Assembly: GCF_900187615.1 (NCBI RefSeq)
Contig: NZ_FYDO01000001.1
Span: forward strand, 62,001-126,000
Direction of reading: 5' to 3'
DNA length: 64,000 nt
From: Pseudomonas sp. Irchel s3f7
GTDB taxonomy: Bacteria; Pseudomonadota; Gammaproteobacteria; Pseudomonadales; Pseudomonadaceae
Part shown: positions 54,160 to 63,269 of the stretch, one piece after another
Numbering within the stretch: the stretch's first letter is position 1
Layout: every line of letters begins with the position of its first letter
Notes under the pieces: generated by a model
Database searches by the model: none
The model's input: only the letters and a program-made list of their open reading frames with translations
Told to the model about the DNA's origin: nothing
Program-made: the position numbers and the translations under genes

Positions 54160-55353
54160 ATGACTCAATCCAACGATCCAATTGTCATCGTCAGCGCCGT
54201 GCGTACCCCGATGGGTGCTTTTCAGGGCGAACTGAAAAGCCTGACCGCGCCGCAACTCGGTGCCGCGGCCATCAAGGCCGCAGTGGAACGCGCCGGCGTC
54301 GCCAGCGATGCGGTCGATGAAGTGCTGTTCGGCTGTGTGCTGCCTGCTGGCCTCGGCCAGGCCCCGGCGCGTCAAGCAGCGCTGGGCGGCGGGCTGGATA
54401 AATCGACCCGCTGCACCACCCTGAACAAGATGTGCGGTTCCGGCATGGAAGCGGCCATCCTGGCTCACGACATGCTGCTCGCCGGCAGCGCCGACGTGGT
54501 GATCGCCGGTGGCATGGAAAGCATGTCCAATGCGCCGTACCTGCTGGACCGCGCTCGCAGCGGTTACCGCATGGGCCACGGCCGGGTGCTGGATTCGATG
54601 TTCCTCGACGGTCTGGAAGACGCTTACGACAAAGGTCGCCTGATGGGCACCTTCGCCGAAGATTGCGCGCAAACCCATGGCTTCACTCGTGAGGCTCAGG
54701 ACGCCTTCGCCATTGCCTCGACCACCCGCGCACAGCAGGCGATCAAGGACGGTAGCTTCAAGGACGAGATCGTGCCGCTGACCGTGACGGTCGGCAAAGA
54801 GCAGGTGACGATCAGCAACGACGAGCAGCCGCCGAAGGCCAAGCTCGACAAGATCGCCTTGCTGAAACCGGCGTTCCGCGACGGCGGAACCGTGACGGCG
54901 GCCAACTCCAGTTCGATCTCCGACGGTGCGGCGGCTCTGGTGCTGATGCGTCGTTCCGAAGCGCAAAAGCGCGGCCTCAAACCGCTGGCAGTGATTCATG
55001 GGCACGCGGCGTTTGCCGACACCCCGAGCCTGTTTCCGGTGGCGCCGGTGGGTGCGATCAAGAAGCTGATGAAGAAAACCGGTTGGTCACTGAACGATGT
55101 CGATCTGGTCGAAGTCAACGAAGCCTTTGCGGTGGTGAGCCTGGTGACCATGACCATGCTGGAAATCCCCCATGAAAAACTCAACGTTCATGGCGGTGCT
55201 TGTGCCCTGGGCCATCCGATCGGTACGTCCGGTGCGCGGATTATCGTGACCTTGCTCTCGGCCCTGCGGCAGAAAGGCTTGAAGCGTGGTGTTGCGGCGA
55301 TTTGCATTGGTGGCGGTGAAGCCACGGCCATGGCCGTGGAATGCCTCTACTAA
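54160..55353 (+). CDS. Acetyl-CoA acyltransferase (thiolase)
   Basis: 397 aa, homotetrameric thiolase II type. The acylated Cys92 is in TTLNKMCGSGMEA; His in GGACALGHPIGTSGAR; the second Cys in AAICIGGGEATAM. It splits 2-methylacetoacetyl-CoA or acetoacetyl-CoA with CoA. AAGGAGG precedes the ATG, 12 bp after the SDR stop. A perfect 36-bp hairpin separates it from the acyl-CoA dehydrogenase and may set message stability within the operon. Confidence 0.93.
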   Translation: MTQSNDPIVIVSAVRTPMGAFQGELKSLTAPQLGAAAIKAAVERAGVASDAVDEVLFGCVLPAGLGQAPARQAALGGGLDKSTRCTTLNKMCGSGMEAAILAHDMLLAGSADVVIAGGMESMSNAPYLLDRARSGYRMGHGRVLDSMFLDGLEDAYDKGRLMGTFAEDCAQTHGFTREAQDAFAIASTTRAQQAIKDGSFKDEIVPLTVTVGKEQVTISNDEQPPKAKLDKIALLKPAFRDGGTVTAANSSSISDGAAALVLMRRSEAQKRGLKPLAVIHGHAAFADTPSLFPVAPVGAIKKLMKKTGWSLNDVDLVEVNEAFAVVSLVTMTMLEIPHEKLNVHGGACALGHPIGTSGARIIVTLLSALRQKGLKRGVAAICIGGGEATAMAVECLY

Positions 55354-55365
55354 AGCATGAACAAT

Positions 55366-55450
55366 CCCTGTAGGAGCTGCCGCAGGCTGCGATCTTTTGA
55401 TCTTGGAGATCAACATCAAAAGATCGCAGCCTGCGGCAGCTCCTACAGGG
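55366..55450. repeat. Perfect 36-bp inverted repeat inside the operon
   Basis: 55366-55401 and 55415-55450 are exact reverse complements with a 13-nt loop. The arms join the TGTAGGAGCTGC REP end to the GCAGGCTGCGATCTTTTGAT motif. It is placed between the thiolase and dehydrogenase genes. Confidence 0.93.
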
Positions 55451-55475
55451 GACAATTACACATTAAGGACTTGTC

Positions 55476-56603
55476 ATGATTCCCAATGACGAACAACAGC
55501 AGATTCGCGACGCGGCCCGGGACTTTGCCCAGGAACGCCTGAAACCGTTCGCTGCCGAGTGGGACCGTGAGCATCGATTCCCCAAGGAAGCCATCGGTGA
55601 AATGGCCGCGCTGGGTTTCTTCGGTATGCTGGTGCCGGAACAGTGGGGCGGTTGCGACACCGGGTACCTGGCCTACGCCATGGCCCTGGAAGAAATCGCT
55701 GCGGGCGACGGTGCCTGCTCGACCATCATGAGCGTGCACAACTCGGTGGGTTGCGTGCCGATCCTGCACTACGGCAACGACTACCAGAAAGAACGCTTCC
55801 TCAAGCCGCTGGCCAGCGGTGTGATGCTCGGCGCATTCGCCCTGACCGAACCCCAGGCCGGTTCCGATGCCAGTGGTTTGAAAACCCGGGCCAAACTGAA
55901 CGGCGACCACTACGTGCTCAACGGCTGCAAGCAGTTCATCACCTCCGGGCAGAACGCCGGGGTGGTGATCGTGTTTGCGGTGACCGACCCGAGCGCCGGC
56001 AAACGCGGGATCAGCGCGTTCATCGTGCCGACCGATTCGCCGGGCTACAAAGTTGCGCGGGTCGAAGACAAACTCGGTCAACACGCCTCCGACACCTGCC
56101 AGATCCTTTTCGAAGACGTAAAAGTCCCGGTGGCCAACCGTTTGGGCGAGGAGGGTGAAGGCTACAAGATTGCTTTGGCCAACCTCGAAGGCGGTCGAGT
56201 CGGCATCGCTTCGCAATCGGTAGGCATGGCCCGCGCCGCGTTTGAAGCGGCTCGCGACTATGCCCGTGAGCGCGAAAGCTTCGGCAAACCGATCATCGAG
56301 CATCAGGCTGTAGCGTTCCGCCTGGCCGACATGGCCACCCAGATTGCCGTTGCGCGGCAAATGGTGCATTACGCCGCAGCCTTGAGAGACAGCGGCAAAC
56401 CGGCGCTGGTCGAAGCGTCTATGGCCAAACTGTTCGCCTCGGAAATGGCCGAGAAGGTATGCTCTTCGGCGCTGCAAACCCTCGGCGGCTACGGTTACCT
56501 GAACGACTTCCCGCTGGAGCGGATCTACCGCGACGTGCGGGTCTGCCAGATTTACGAAGGCACCAGCGATATTCAGCGCATGGTCATTTCGCGCAACTTA
56601 TAA
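55476..56603 (+). CDS. Acyl-CoA dehydrogenase
   Basis: 375 aa, FAD enzyme. Signatures: [19 protein letters not shown] (FAD binding), [19 protein letters not shown], and [21 protein letters not shown]. The catalytic base is Glu361 in [10 protein letters not shown]. It probably works on a 2-methyl-branched acyl-CoA in this operon. AAGGA is before the ATG; the enoyl-CoA hydratase follows 13 bp later. It is paralogous to the acyl-CoA dehydrogenase at 57676, which lies in the convergent operon. Confidence 0.92.
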   Translation: MIPNDEQQQIRDAARDFAQERLKPFAAEWDREHRFPKEAIGEMAALGFFGMLVPEQWGGCDTGYLAYAMALEEIAAGDGACSTIMSVHNSVGCVPILHYGNDYQKERFLKPLASGVMLGAFALTEPQAGSDASGLKTRAKLNGDHYVLNGCKQFITSGQNAGVVIVFAVTDPSAGKRGISAFIVPTDSPGYKVARVEDKLGQHASDTCQILFEDVKVPVANRLGEEGEGYKIALANLEGGRVGIASQSVGMARAAFEAARDYARERESFGKPIIEHQAVAFRLADMATQIAVARQMVHYAAALRDSGKPALVEASMAKLFASEMAEKVCSSALQTLGGYGYLNDFPLERIYRDVRVCQIYEGTSDIQRMVISRNL

Positions 56604-56616
56604 GAAGGAGTCCCTT

Positions 56617-57390
56617 GTGAACTACGAAACGATTTTGCTGGAAACCCACGGCCGCGTCGGCCTGATCACGCTCAACCGTCCGCAAGCCCTGAACGCGTTG
56701 AACGCGCAGATCATCGGCGAACTGAACCATGCCCTCGATGGCCTGGAAGCCGATTCGAACATCGGTTGCATTGTGCTGACAGGCTCGAAAAAGGCCTTCG
56801 CCGCCGGTGCCGACATCAAGGAAATGGCCGAGCTGACCTACCCGCAGATCTACCTCGATGACCTGTTCAGCGACAGCGATCGCGTGGCCAACCGCCGCAA
56901 ACCGATCATCGCGGCGGTCAACGGTTTCGCGTTGGGCGGTGGCTGTGAGCTGGCGCTGATGTGCGATTTCATTCTGGCCGGCGATAACGCCAAATTCGGC
57001 CAGCCGGAAATCAACCTCGGCGTGCTGCCGGGCATGGGCGGCACCCAGCGCCTGACCCGCGCCGTGGGCAAGGCCAAGGCCATGGAAATGTGCCTGAGCG
57101 GGCGCTTGATCGATGCGGTGGAAGCGGAACGTTGCGGTATCGTCGCGCGGATCGTGCCGAGTGATGAACTGTTGGACGAAGCGCTGAAAGTCGCAGCGTT
57201 GATCGCCAAGAAGTCGTTGCCGATTGCGATGATGGTCAAGGAAAGCGTCAACCGTGCATTCGAAGTGAGCCTGTCCGAGGGTGTGCGCTTCGAGCGTCGG
57301 GTGTTCCATGCGGCGTTTGCGACGCAGGATCAGAAGGAAGGGATGGCGGCGTTTATTGCCAAGCGCGAGGCGGAGTTCGTCGGTCAGTAA
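56617..57390 (+). CDS. Enoyl-CoA hydratase
   Basis: 257 aa crotonase-fold enzyme. The oxyanion hole is formed by [11 protein letters not shown] and the [16 protein letters not shown] loop, with the two catalytic glutamates in CELAL and [19 protein letters not shown]. It hydrates the enoyl-CoA made by the preceding dehydrogenase. The start codon is GTG at 56617, set by AAGGAG 7 nt before it. Last gene of the plus-strand operon. Confidence 0.92.
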   Translation: MNYETILLETHGRVGLITLNRPQALNALNAQIIGELNHALDGLEADSNIGCIVLTGSKKAFAAGADIKEMAELTYPQIYLDDLFSDSDRVANRRKPIIAAVNGFALGGGCELALMCDFILAGDNAKFGQPEINLGVLPGMGGTQRLTRAVGKAKAMEMCLSGRLIDAVEAERCGIVARIVPSDELLDEALKVAALIAKKSLPIAMMVKESVNRAFEVSLSEGVRFERRVFHAAFATQDQKEGMAAFIAKREAEFVGQ

Positions 57391-57412
57391 TGTGGCGTAG
57401 CTGCTGACGCTA

Positions 57413-57738
57413 TCGCTGGCAAGCCAGCTCCTACAGGTTTTCGGGTATACACAACATGTGCGTACGACCGAATCCACTGTAGGAGCTGGCTTGCCAGCGA
57501 TGCTTTTAGAGCTTCACACCAAATAGTTCTTCAGTTCGCGGGCAATCACCATCCGTTGAATCTCGCTCGACCCTTCGCTGGCAAGCCAGCTCCTACAGGT
57601 TTTCGGGTATACACAACATGTGCGTACGACCGAATCCACTGTAGGAGCTGGCTTGCCAGCGATGCTTTTAGAGCTTCACACCAAATAGTTCTTCAGTTCG
57701 CGGGCAATCACCATCCGTTGAATCTCGCTCGACCCTTC
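57413..57738. repeat. Perfect 162-bp tandem duplication including REPs and a gene end
   Basis: 57413-57576 and 57575-57738 are identical over 164 bp and share TC at the junction (period 162). Each unit holds an inverted REP pair and the last 63 bp of the acyl-CoA dehydrogenase gene that reads leftward. Only the right copy is continuous with that gene; the left copy is an orphan 3' fragment (57514-57576). Confidence 0.95.
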
Positions 57739-58827
57739 ATAGATCTGCGTGATCCGCGCATCCCGGTAGTACTTCTCCACCGGATAGTCTTCCAGATAAC
57801 CGTATCCGCCATGAATCTGAATCGCGGACGAGCAGACCTTTTCAGCCATTTCCGACGCGAACAGCTTGGCTTGTGACGCTTCTGACAGGCAAGGCTTGCC
57901 GGCCGTGCGCAACCGTGCCGCGTGCAAGATCATCAACCGCGCAGCGTTCAACTGCATGTGCATGTCGGCCAGCAGGTTGGCGATGCTCTGGTGTTCATTG
58001 ATCGGTTTGCCAAACTGCACACGGTCGCGAGAGTAGGCGAGCGCTGCTTCGAACGCCGCACGTGCGATGCCCAACGCTTGCGCCGCGATGCCGATGCGTC
58101 CGCCTTCAAGATTGGACAGCGCAATCGCCAGACCTTTACCGCGCTCGCCAAGCAGGTTGGCCTCGGGAATGGTGCAGTTGTTCAGGGTGACGGCGCAGGT
58201 GTCGGAAGCGCGGATGCCCATCTTGTGTTCGGTACGGTCGACGATAAAACCGGCCGTGTCGGTCGGCACGAGAAAGGCCGAGATACCGCGCTTGCCCAAA
58301 TCCGGATCGGTGACGGCAAACACAATCGCCAGTTTTGCCCGCTTGCCGTTGCTGACGAACTGTTTGGCGCCATTGATCACCCACTGGCCGTCGCGCAGTT
58401 CGGCGCGGGTGCGCAGGTTGTGCGCTTCGGACCCAGCCTGGGGTTCGGTCAGGCAGAAGCAGCCGATGACCTTGCCGCTGGCCAGATCGGCCAGCCAGGT
58501 CTGTTTCTGTTCTTCGCTGCCGTAGTTCATCACCGGCCCGCAGCCGACAGAGTTGTGGATGCTCATGAACGCGCCCGTCGCGCCGTCGCCTGCGGAAATC
58601 TCTTCCACCGCCAGGGCGTAGGCAACGTAGTCGACATAAGTGCCACCCCATTCCTCGGGCACCACCATGCCCAGCAAGCCCAGTTCGCCCATCTTCGCCA
58701 CCAGCGCGTCGTCGATCCAGCCGGCCTTTTCCCAGGCTTGGGCGTGGGGGGCGATTTCGCCACGGGCAAAGTCCCGGGCCATGTCGCGGATCATGACTTG
58801 CTCTTCGCTCAATTCGATATCGTGCAT
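57676..58827 (-). CDS. Acyl-CoA dehydrogenase (isobutyryl-CoA type likely)
   Basis: 383 aa. FAD-binding blocks [18 protein letters not shown] and [15 protein letters not shown]; catalytic Glu364 in [10 protein letters not shown] near the C-terminus ELKNYLV. Its partner, 3 bp upstream, is a 3-hydroxyisobutyryl-CoA hydrolase-like enzyme, which points to valine catabolism (isobutyryl-CoA to methacrylyl-CoA). The 3' end lies in the tandem duplication but the coding frame is intact. Confidence 0.92.
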   Translation of the reverse strand: MHDIELSEEQVMIRDMARDFARGEIAPHAQAWEKAGWIDDALVAKMGELGLLGMVVPEEWGGTYVDYVAYALAVEEISAGDGATGAFMSIHNSVGCGPVMNYGSEEQKQTWLADLASGKVIGCFCLTEPQAGSEAHNLRTRAELRDGQWVINGAKQFVSNGKRAKLAIVFAVTDPDLGKRGISAFLVPTDTAGFIVDRTEHKMGIRASDTCAVTLNNCTIPEANLLGERGKGLAIALSNLEGGRIGIAAQALGIARAAFEAALAYSRDRVQFGKPINEHQSIANLLADMHMQLNAARLMILHAARLRTAGKPCLSEASQAKLFASEMAEKVCSSAIQIHGGYGYLEDYPVEKYYRDARITQIYEGSSEIQRMVIARELKNYLV

Positions 58828-58830
58828 GGT

Positions 58831-59937
58831 TCAGCTCCCGCTCCGGTCAAACCCGCTGAAGAAACTCGCCACGTGCTCGGCGTCCAGTGCCGCAAGGGTC
58901 GGTGGGTTCCAGCGCGGATTCTTGTCTTTGTCGATCAGCAAGGCGCGTACGCCTTCGATCAAGTCGCCGCGTTCAAACCATTGGCGGTCCAGATGCAGCT
59001 CAAGGGCGAAGCACTGTTCAAGGGGCAGCTCGCGTCCGCGGCGGAGCATTTCCAGGGTGACGCCCATGGCCAGGGGTGAACGGGTTTCCAGCAGGTCGGC
59101 GGTGGTGACCGCCCACTCATGGGTGTCGGCAACCGTCACCTGGCGTAATTGCTCCACAATACTCGGCACATCGGGCAGGGCGAAGAAGTGGTCGATGGCC
59201 GGGCGCAATGCACTGAGCGGGGCATCCGGCAATTGCTGGACGGCGAGTTTCGCCAGCAGGCTCTGCAGGTCCTTGAGCGGCGTGTCGTGCCATTCCAGCT
59301 TATCGAGTTTCTCGTCCAGCGTGCTCAGTTTGGCGCTGTCCAGATACCAGTCGGCCAGGCCGCAATACAGCGCATCGGCCGCGCGGATTTGTACACCGCT
59401 GACGCCCAGGTAAATCCCCAGTTCACCGGGGATGCGCGGCAGGAAGTAACTGCCGCCGACGTCCGGGAAGTAGCCGATGCCGACTTCCGGCATCGCCAGG
59501 CGACTTTTTTCGGTGACTACGCGCAGATCCGCGCCTTGCACCAGGCCCATGCCGCCGCCGAGGACAAAACCGTCCATCAAGGCCAGCACGGGTTTGCGGT
59601 AATGGTGGATCGCGAGGTCGAGGGCGTATTCCTCGACGAAGAAATCTTCGTGCAGGGTATCGCCGCTTTTGAAGCTGTCGTACAGCGAGCGGATGTCGCC
59701 ACCGGCGCAAAAGGCTTTTTCACCGGCACCGCGCAGCACCACTGCATGCACCTGCGAGTCCTGGGCCCAGGCGTCGAGTTGCCGGTGCAGGTTGCGCACC
59801 ATGTCGAGGGTCAGGGCATTGAGGCCGGTGGGGCGGTTGAGGGTCAGGTGACCAATGTGGTTGCGAACTTCGGCCAGCACTTCATTTTGCGTGGCATCCA
59901 TGGACTGAGTCCCCGGTGAAGAAACCTGAGCAGTCAT
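58831..59937 (-). CDS. 3-hydroxyisobutyryl-CoA hydrolase-like (crotonase fold)
   Basis: 368 aa, longer than ordinary enoyl-CoA hydratases because of the C-terminal extension characteristic of HIBCH. Signatures: HIGHLTLNRPTGLNALTLDM, AFCAGGDIRSLYDS, GFVLGGGMGLVQGADLRV, and MPEVGIGYFPDVGGSYFLPR. It hydrolyses 3-hydroxyisobutyryl-CoA in valine degradation. ATG 59937 has GGGAG upstream (an adjacent in-frame GTG is possible). First gene of a two-gene operon with the acyl-CoA dehydrogenase. Confidence 0.9.
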   Translation of the reverse strand: MTAQVSSPGTQSMDATQNEVLAEVRNHIGHLTLNRPTGLNALTLDMVRNLHRQLDAWAQDSQVHAVVLRGAGEKAFCAGGDIRSLYDSFKSGDTLHEDFFVEEYALDLAIHHYRKPVLALMDGFVLGGGMGLVQGADLRVVTEKSRLAMPEVGIGYFPDVGGSYFLPRIPGELGIYLGVSGVQIRAADALYCGLADWYLDSAKLSTLDEKLDKLEWHDTPLKDLQSLLAKLAVQQLPDAPLSALRPAIDHFFALPDVPSIVEQLRQVTVADTHEWAVTTADLLETRSPLAMGVTLEMLRRGRELPLEQCFALELHLDRQWFERGDLIEGVRALLIDKDKNPRWNPPTLAALDAEHVASFFSGFDRSGS

Positions 59938-60095
59938 CACTAACTCCCTGCTTTTGTTGTTTTTTATGCTCGCGCGCGAGCGATGTCGGATCGTAGCAGT
60001 GCAAATTTGCCTTGTACAACCCGGATAAGTGCAGGTTCTCTGTGCATTTTTGCATGGTGATTACGGGCGTTGATTCAGCGTACACCAAGGTCTGA

Positions 60096-60989
60096 TCAGG
60101 CAAACGCCGCCAGCAGATCCTCTTCGAACGCCTTCTGCGCATCCCCCGGCACTTGCGCCCGATGGCGGGCCAGATGGAACGCCACATCGAAGCTCATGTC
60201 ACTGCGCCGCACGGCCCTGAGCAACCCTTTGTCCTCCCATTGGCGGGCGAAGTGGCTGGGCAAGTAACCCACGTGCTTGCCGGAAAGAATGAAGGCGAGG
60301 GTGCCTTCGACCTGTTCCGAGCGCGCCGAGCACAGCTTGCCCTGGAACGGTTCGTCACTGCGCAGGAAGCGGTAGGGGTGATCGACCCGGTCGCTGGCCT
60401 GCAACGCCTGGTCGTCCGGCGCTTCATTGGTAAACAACGGGTGGCCGGGCGCGCAATAGAGGTGCTGGGTTTCGATGAACAGTTCGCGGTAGTCGAACGC
60501 GTTTTGCACCTGCGAGAAGTAGCCGATGGCGAGGTCCAGCCGTTGTTGCAACAGCAGGCGTTCCATTTCCCCGGGCATCGCGCTGATCAACTCGATGCGC
60601 ACCGACTCGTCCCGTTCACGAAAGCGCCGGATCGCCTCGGCGACCCGTTGCAGCACCGATTGATCAAGCGCTTCGGACAAGCCCAGGCGCACTTCGCCAA
60701 TCAAGCGCCCGGCCACGCCGTTGGATTGATGACGGAACGCTTCGATGGATTCGAACAACCCGCGCGTGGCGCTGAGCAATTGTTCGCCCTTGGCGGTGAC
60801 CTGAAATCCGCTTTTGCCTCGGCTGCACAGGCGATAGCCGAGGCGCGTCTCCAGCTTGGCCATTTGCTGGCTGATGCTCGATTGGCTCAGGCCCAGCTCA
60901 CCCTGGGCGGCGCTGAATCCACCGCACTCCACCACGCGGACAAACAGGCGCAGCAATTGGAGGTCCAGATCGTGGAGTTGGCCGAGCAT
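60096..60989 (-). CDS. LysR-family regulator
   Basis: 297 aa. The N-terminal winged HTH is DLQLLRLFVRVVECGGFSAA followed by LGLSQSSISQQMAKLETRLG. The C-terminal periplasmic-binding-like effector domain starts near residue 95 (GEVRLGLSEALDQSV). ATG 60989 follows GGAG. Only about 100 bp separate it from the divergent polyamine-binding-protein/agmatinase operon, the classical LysR arrangement, so it probably controls those genes in response to agmatine or a related guanidino compound. Confidence 0.9.
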   Translation of the reverse strand: MLGQLHDLDLQLLRLFVRVVECGGFSAAQGELGLSQSSISQQMAKLETRLGYRLCSRGKSGFQVTAKGEQLLSATRGLFESIEAFRHQSNGVAGRLIGEVRLGLSEALDQSVLQRVAEAIRRFRERDESVRIELISAMPGEMERLLLQQRLDLAIGYFSQVQNAFDYRELFIETQHLYCAPGHPLFTNEAPDDQALQASDRVDHPYRFLRSDEPFQGKLCSARSEQVEGTLAFILSGKHVGYLPSHFARQWEDKGLLRAVRRSDMSFDVAFHLARHRAQVPGDAQKAFEEDLLAAFA

Positions 60990-61091
60990 CACACATTACT
61001 CCTGCATAAAGTCAGGTTAACAAACTTGGTATTTTACCAATGTATCGGACGACGCATCCTGCCACCACTTCCTTCTGGTCAGGTGTTCGTC

Positions 61092-62186
61092 ATGGCTCCC
61101 ATGTTCAAGCTGTGTTTGCCCGCGCTGTTGCTTGCCGTTGCTGCTTCGGTCCAGGCCGAGGACAAGGTTGTGAACCTTTACAGCTGGGCGGATTACGTCG
61201 CCCCTGAAACCTTGCAGCGTTTCGAACAGGAGACCGGCATTCACGTGCGTTACGACACGTTCGATGCGCCGGAGGTACTGGAAACCAAACTGCTGACCGG
61301 CGGCAGCGGTTATGACGTGGTGGTGCCGTCCTCCAGCGTTCTGGCCCGTGGCCTGGCAGCGGGCGCGCTGAAAGCGATTCCCCACGAAGGCCTGAAGGGC
61401 TACGCCAATCTCGATCCCGATCTGCTGGAAAAGATGGCGGCGGTCGATCCCGGCAACAAATACGGCGTGCCCTATACATGGGGCACCCTGGGACTTGGGA
61501 TGAATGTCGATGAGGTGCGCAAACGCCTGCCGGACGTGCCGCTCAATAGCCTGGATCTGCTGTTCAAACCGGAATACGCCAGCAAGCTGAAGGACTGCGG
61601 GATCGCGGTCATTGATTCACCGCAAGAGGTCATCGGCCTGGCGCTGCACTACTTGGGCAAGGATCCCTACAGCACCGACAAAAACGATCTCGACGCTGCC
61701 CAGACGTTGTTGCATCAGTTGCAGCCTTCGGTGGTGTACGTCGCCAGCGGCCGGCAGATCAATGATCTGGCCAACGGCAGTCTTTGCCTGGCATTGACCT
61801 ACAACGGCGACGCCAGCATGGCCGCCGATCAGGCACGCAAGGCCAACAAACCGTACGAGATCGCCTACCGGATTCCCAAGGAAGGCACCATCGTCTGGCA
61901 GGACAACCTGGCGATCCCAAAAGATGCGCCGCACCCCGAGGCCGCGCGCCAGTTCATCGAGTTCATGTTGCGCCCCGAGTCCGTCGCGGCGCTGACCAAT
62001 ACGTTGTTCTTTGCCACCGCCAACCAGGCGGCCACGCCGTTGGTGGATGAGGCGGTGCGCACCGACCCGGACATTTACCCACCCGCCGACGTGCGTGACC
62101 GGTTGTACGCCGACCGCAGCATGAGCCTCAAGGACATGCGTCAGCGCACTCGCTTGTGGACCACCTTCCGTAGCCGTCAACAGTAA
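61092..62186 (+). CDS. Periplasmic polyamine-binding protein (PotD/PotF family)
   Basis: 364 aa. A signal peptide (MFKLCLPALLLAVAASVQAE) starts nine nucleotides into the ORF. The mature sequence VVNLYSWADYVAPETLQRFE and the blocks GGSGYDVVVPSSS, PYTWGTLGLGMN and LALTYNGDASMA are standard PotD/PotF. Tyr/Trp/Asp residues of these blocks bind polyamines. No permease or ATPase genes are nearby, so it must use another transporter or act as a sensor. It precedes agmatinase by 9 bp, which links it to agmatine or putrescine use. Confidence 0.9.
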   Translation: MAPMFKLCLPALLLAVAASVQAEDKVVNLYSWADYVAPETLQRFEQETGIHVRYDTFDAPEVLETKLLTGGSGYDVVVPSSSVLARGLAAGALKAIPHEGLKGYANLDPDLLEKMAAVDPGNKYGVPYTWGTLGLGMNVDEVRKRLPDVPLNSLDLLFKPEYASKLKDCGIAVIDSPQEVIGLALHYLGKDPYSTDKNDLDAAQTLLHQLQPSVVYVASGRQINDLANGSLCLALTYNGDASMAADQARKANKPYEIAYRIPKEGTIVWQDNLAIPKDAPHPEAARQFIEFMLRPESVAALTNTLFFATANQAATPLVDEAVRTDPDIYPPADVRDRLYADRSMSLKDMRQRTRLWTTFRSRQQ

Positions 62187-62195
62187 GGATTTTCA

Positions 62196-63155
62196 ATGGA
62201 CGTCCCTGTGCAGAACGATCAAGCCATCACCCGCGACAGCCTCTACGGCACGGCTGCCGAAAGCACTTACGCCGGCATCACCAGTTTCATGCGTCGTCGC
62301 TACAGCCGCGACTTGCGGGGTGTCGATGTGGCAGTCAGCGGTGTGCCGTTCGACACTGCCACCAGCAACCGCCCCGGCGCGCGTTTCGGGCCTCGTGGCA
62401 TTCGCGCCGCGTCTACTGCGATTGCCTGGGAGCGCCACTGGCCGTGGACGTTTGACCCGTTCGATCATCTGGCGGTGGTCGACTTTGGCGATTGCGACTT
62501 TGACTACGGCTCGCCGCAATCGGTCCCGGAAAGTATCGAGGCCCACGCCGAGCACATCCTCAATGCCGGCAGCGCGATGCTGACCTTTGGTGGCGATCAC
62601 TTCATCACTTATCCGCTGCTCAAGGCGCATGCGCGCAAGCACGGGGCGTTGTCGTTGATTCACTTTGATGCCCACAGCGACACCTGGCCGGACGAGGACG
62701 GCAAGCGCATCGACCACGGCACCATGTTCTGGCATGCGGCCAAGGAAGGGCTGGTTGATCCATCGCGCTCGGTGCAGATCGGTTTGCGCACCACCAACGA
62801 TGATCATCAGGGCTTTCAGGTGCTGGATGCGCGTCAAGTGCATCGTCGTGGCGTCGATGCGATTGTCGAGGCGATTCGGGCGCGGGTGGGTGACAACCCG
62901 GTGTACCTGACATTCGACATCGACTGCCTCGACCCGGCCTTCGCCCCCGGTACCGGAACGCCGGTGTGTGGCGGCTTGAGCACGGCGCAGGCGCTGGACA
63001 TCCTCGGTGGCCTGCGCGGGATCAATCTGGTCGGCATGGACGTGGTGGAAGTGGCGCCGGCGTATGACAACGCAGAAATCACGTCACTGGCAGCGGCGAC
63101 GCTAGCGATGGAAATGCTGTGTTTGTATGCGGCAAAACACAAGGTCGATCAGTAA
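62196..63155 (+). CDS. speB: Agmatinase (arginase-family ureohydrolase)
   Basis: 319 aa. Hydrolyses agmatine to putrescine and urea. Binuclear Mn site: His in [12 protein letters not shown], the D-x-H-x-D of [13 protein letters not shown], and D-x-D in [17 protein letters not shown]. Overall sequence, including [18 protein letters not shown] and [14 protein letters not shown], is close to E. coli SpeB. A guanidinobutyrase is the alternative, but the match to GbuA-type N-termini is weaker. AAGGA stands before the ATG; co-transcribed with the polyamine-binding protein. Confidence 0.9.
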   Translation: MDVPVQNDQAITRDSLYGTAAESTYAGITSFMRRRYSRDLRGVDVAVSGVPFDTATSNRPGARFGPRGIRAASTAIAWERHWPWTFDPFDHLAVVDFGDCDFDYGSPQSVPESIEAHAEHILNAGSAMLTFGGDHFITYPLLKAHARKHGALSLIHFDAHSDTWPDEDGKRIDHGTMFWHAAKEGLVDPSRSVQIGLRTTNDDHQGFQVLDARQVHRRGVDAIVEAIRARVGDNPVYLTFDIDCLDPAFAPGTGTPVCGGLSTAQALDILGGLRGINLVGMDVVEVAPAYDNAEITSLAAATLAMEMLCLYAAKHKVDQ

Positions 63156-63163
63156 GCGATAAA

Positions 63164-63257
63164 CCCTGTAGGAGCGAGCTTGCTCGCGATCACGGTCGTG
63201 CATTCAACCTCTCTGTTGATTGGCAGAACCTCATCGCGAGCAAGCTCGCTCCTACAG
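63164..63257. repeat. Inverted REP pair
   Basis: CTGTAGGAGCGAGCTTGCTC and its complement GAGCAAGCTCGCTCCTACAG, between the convergent speB and aldo/keto reductase genes. Confidence 0.88.
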
Positions 63258-63269
63258 TTTTGAAGGGTG

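Noticed and set aside
57514..57576. Second acyl-CoA dehydrogenase gene fragment
   Set aside because: It is only the copied 3' end within the tandem duplication, not an independent gene remnant.
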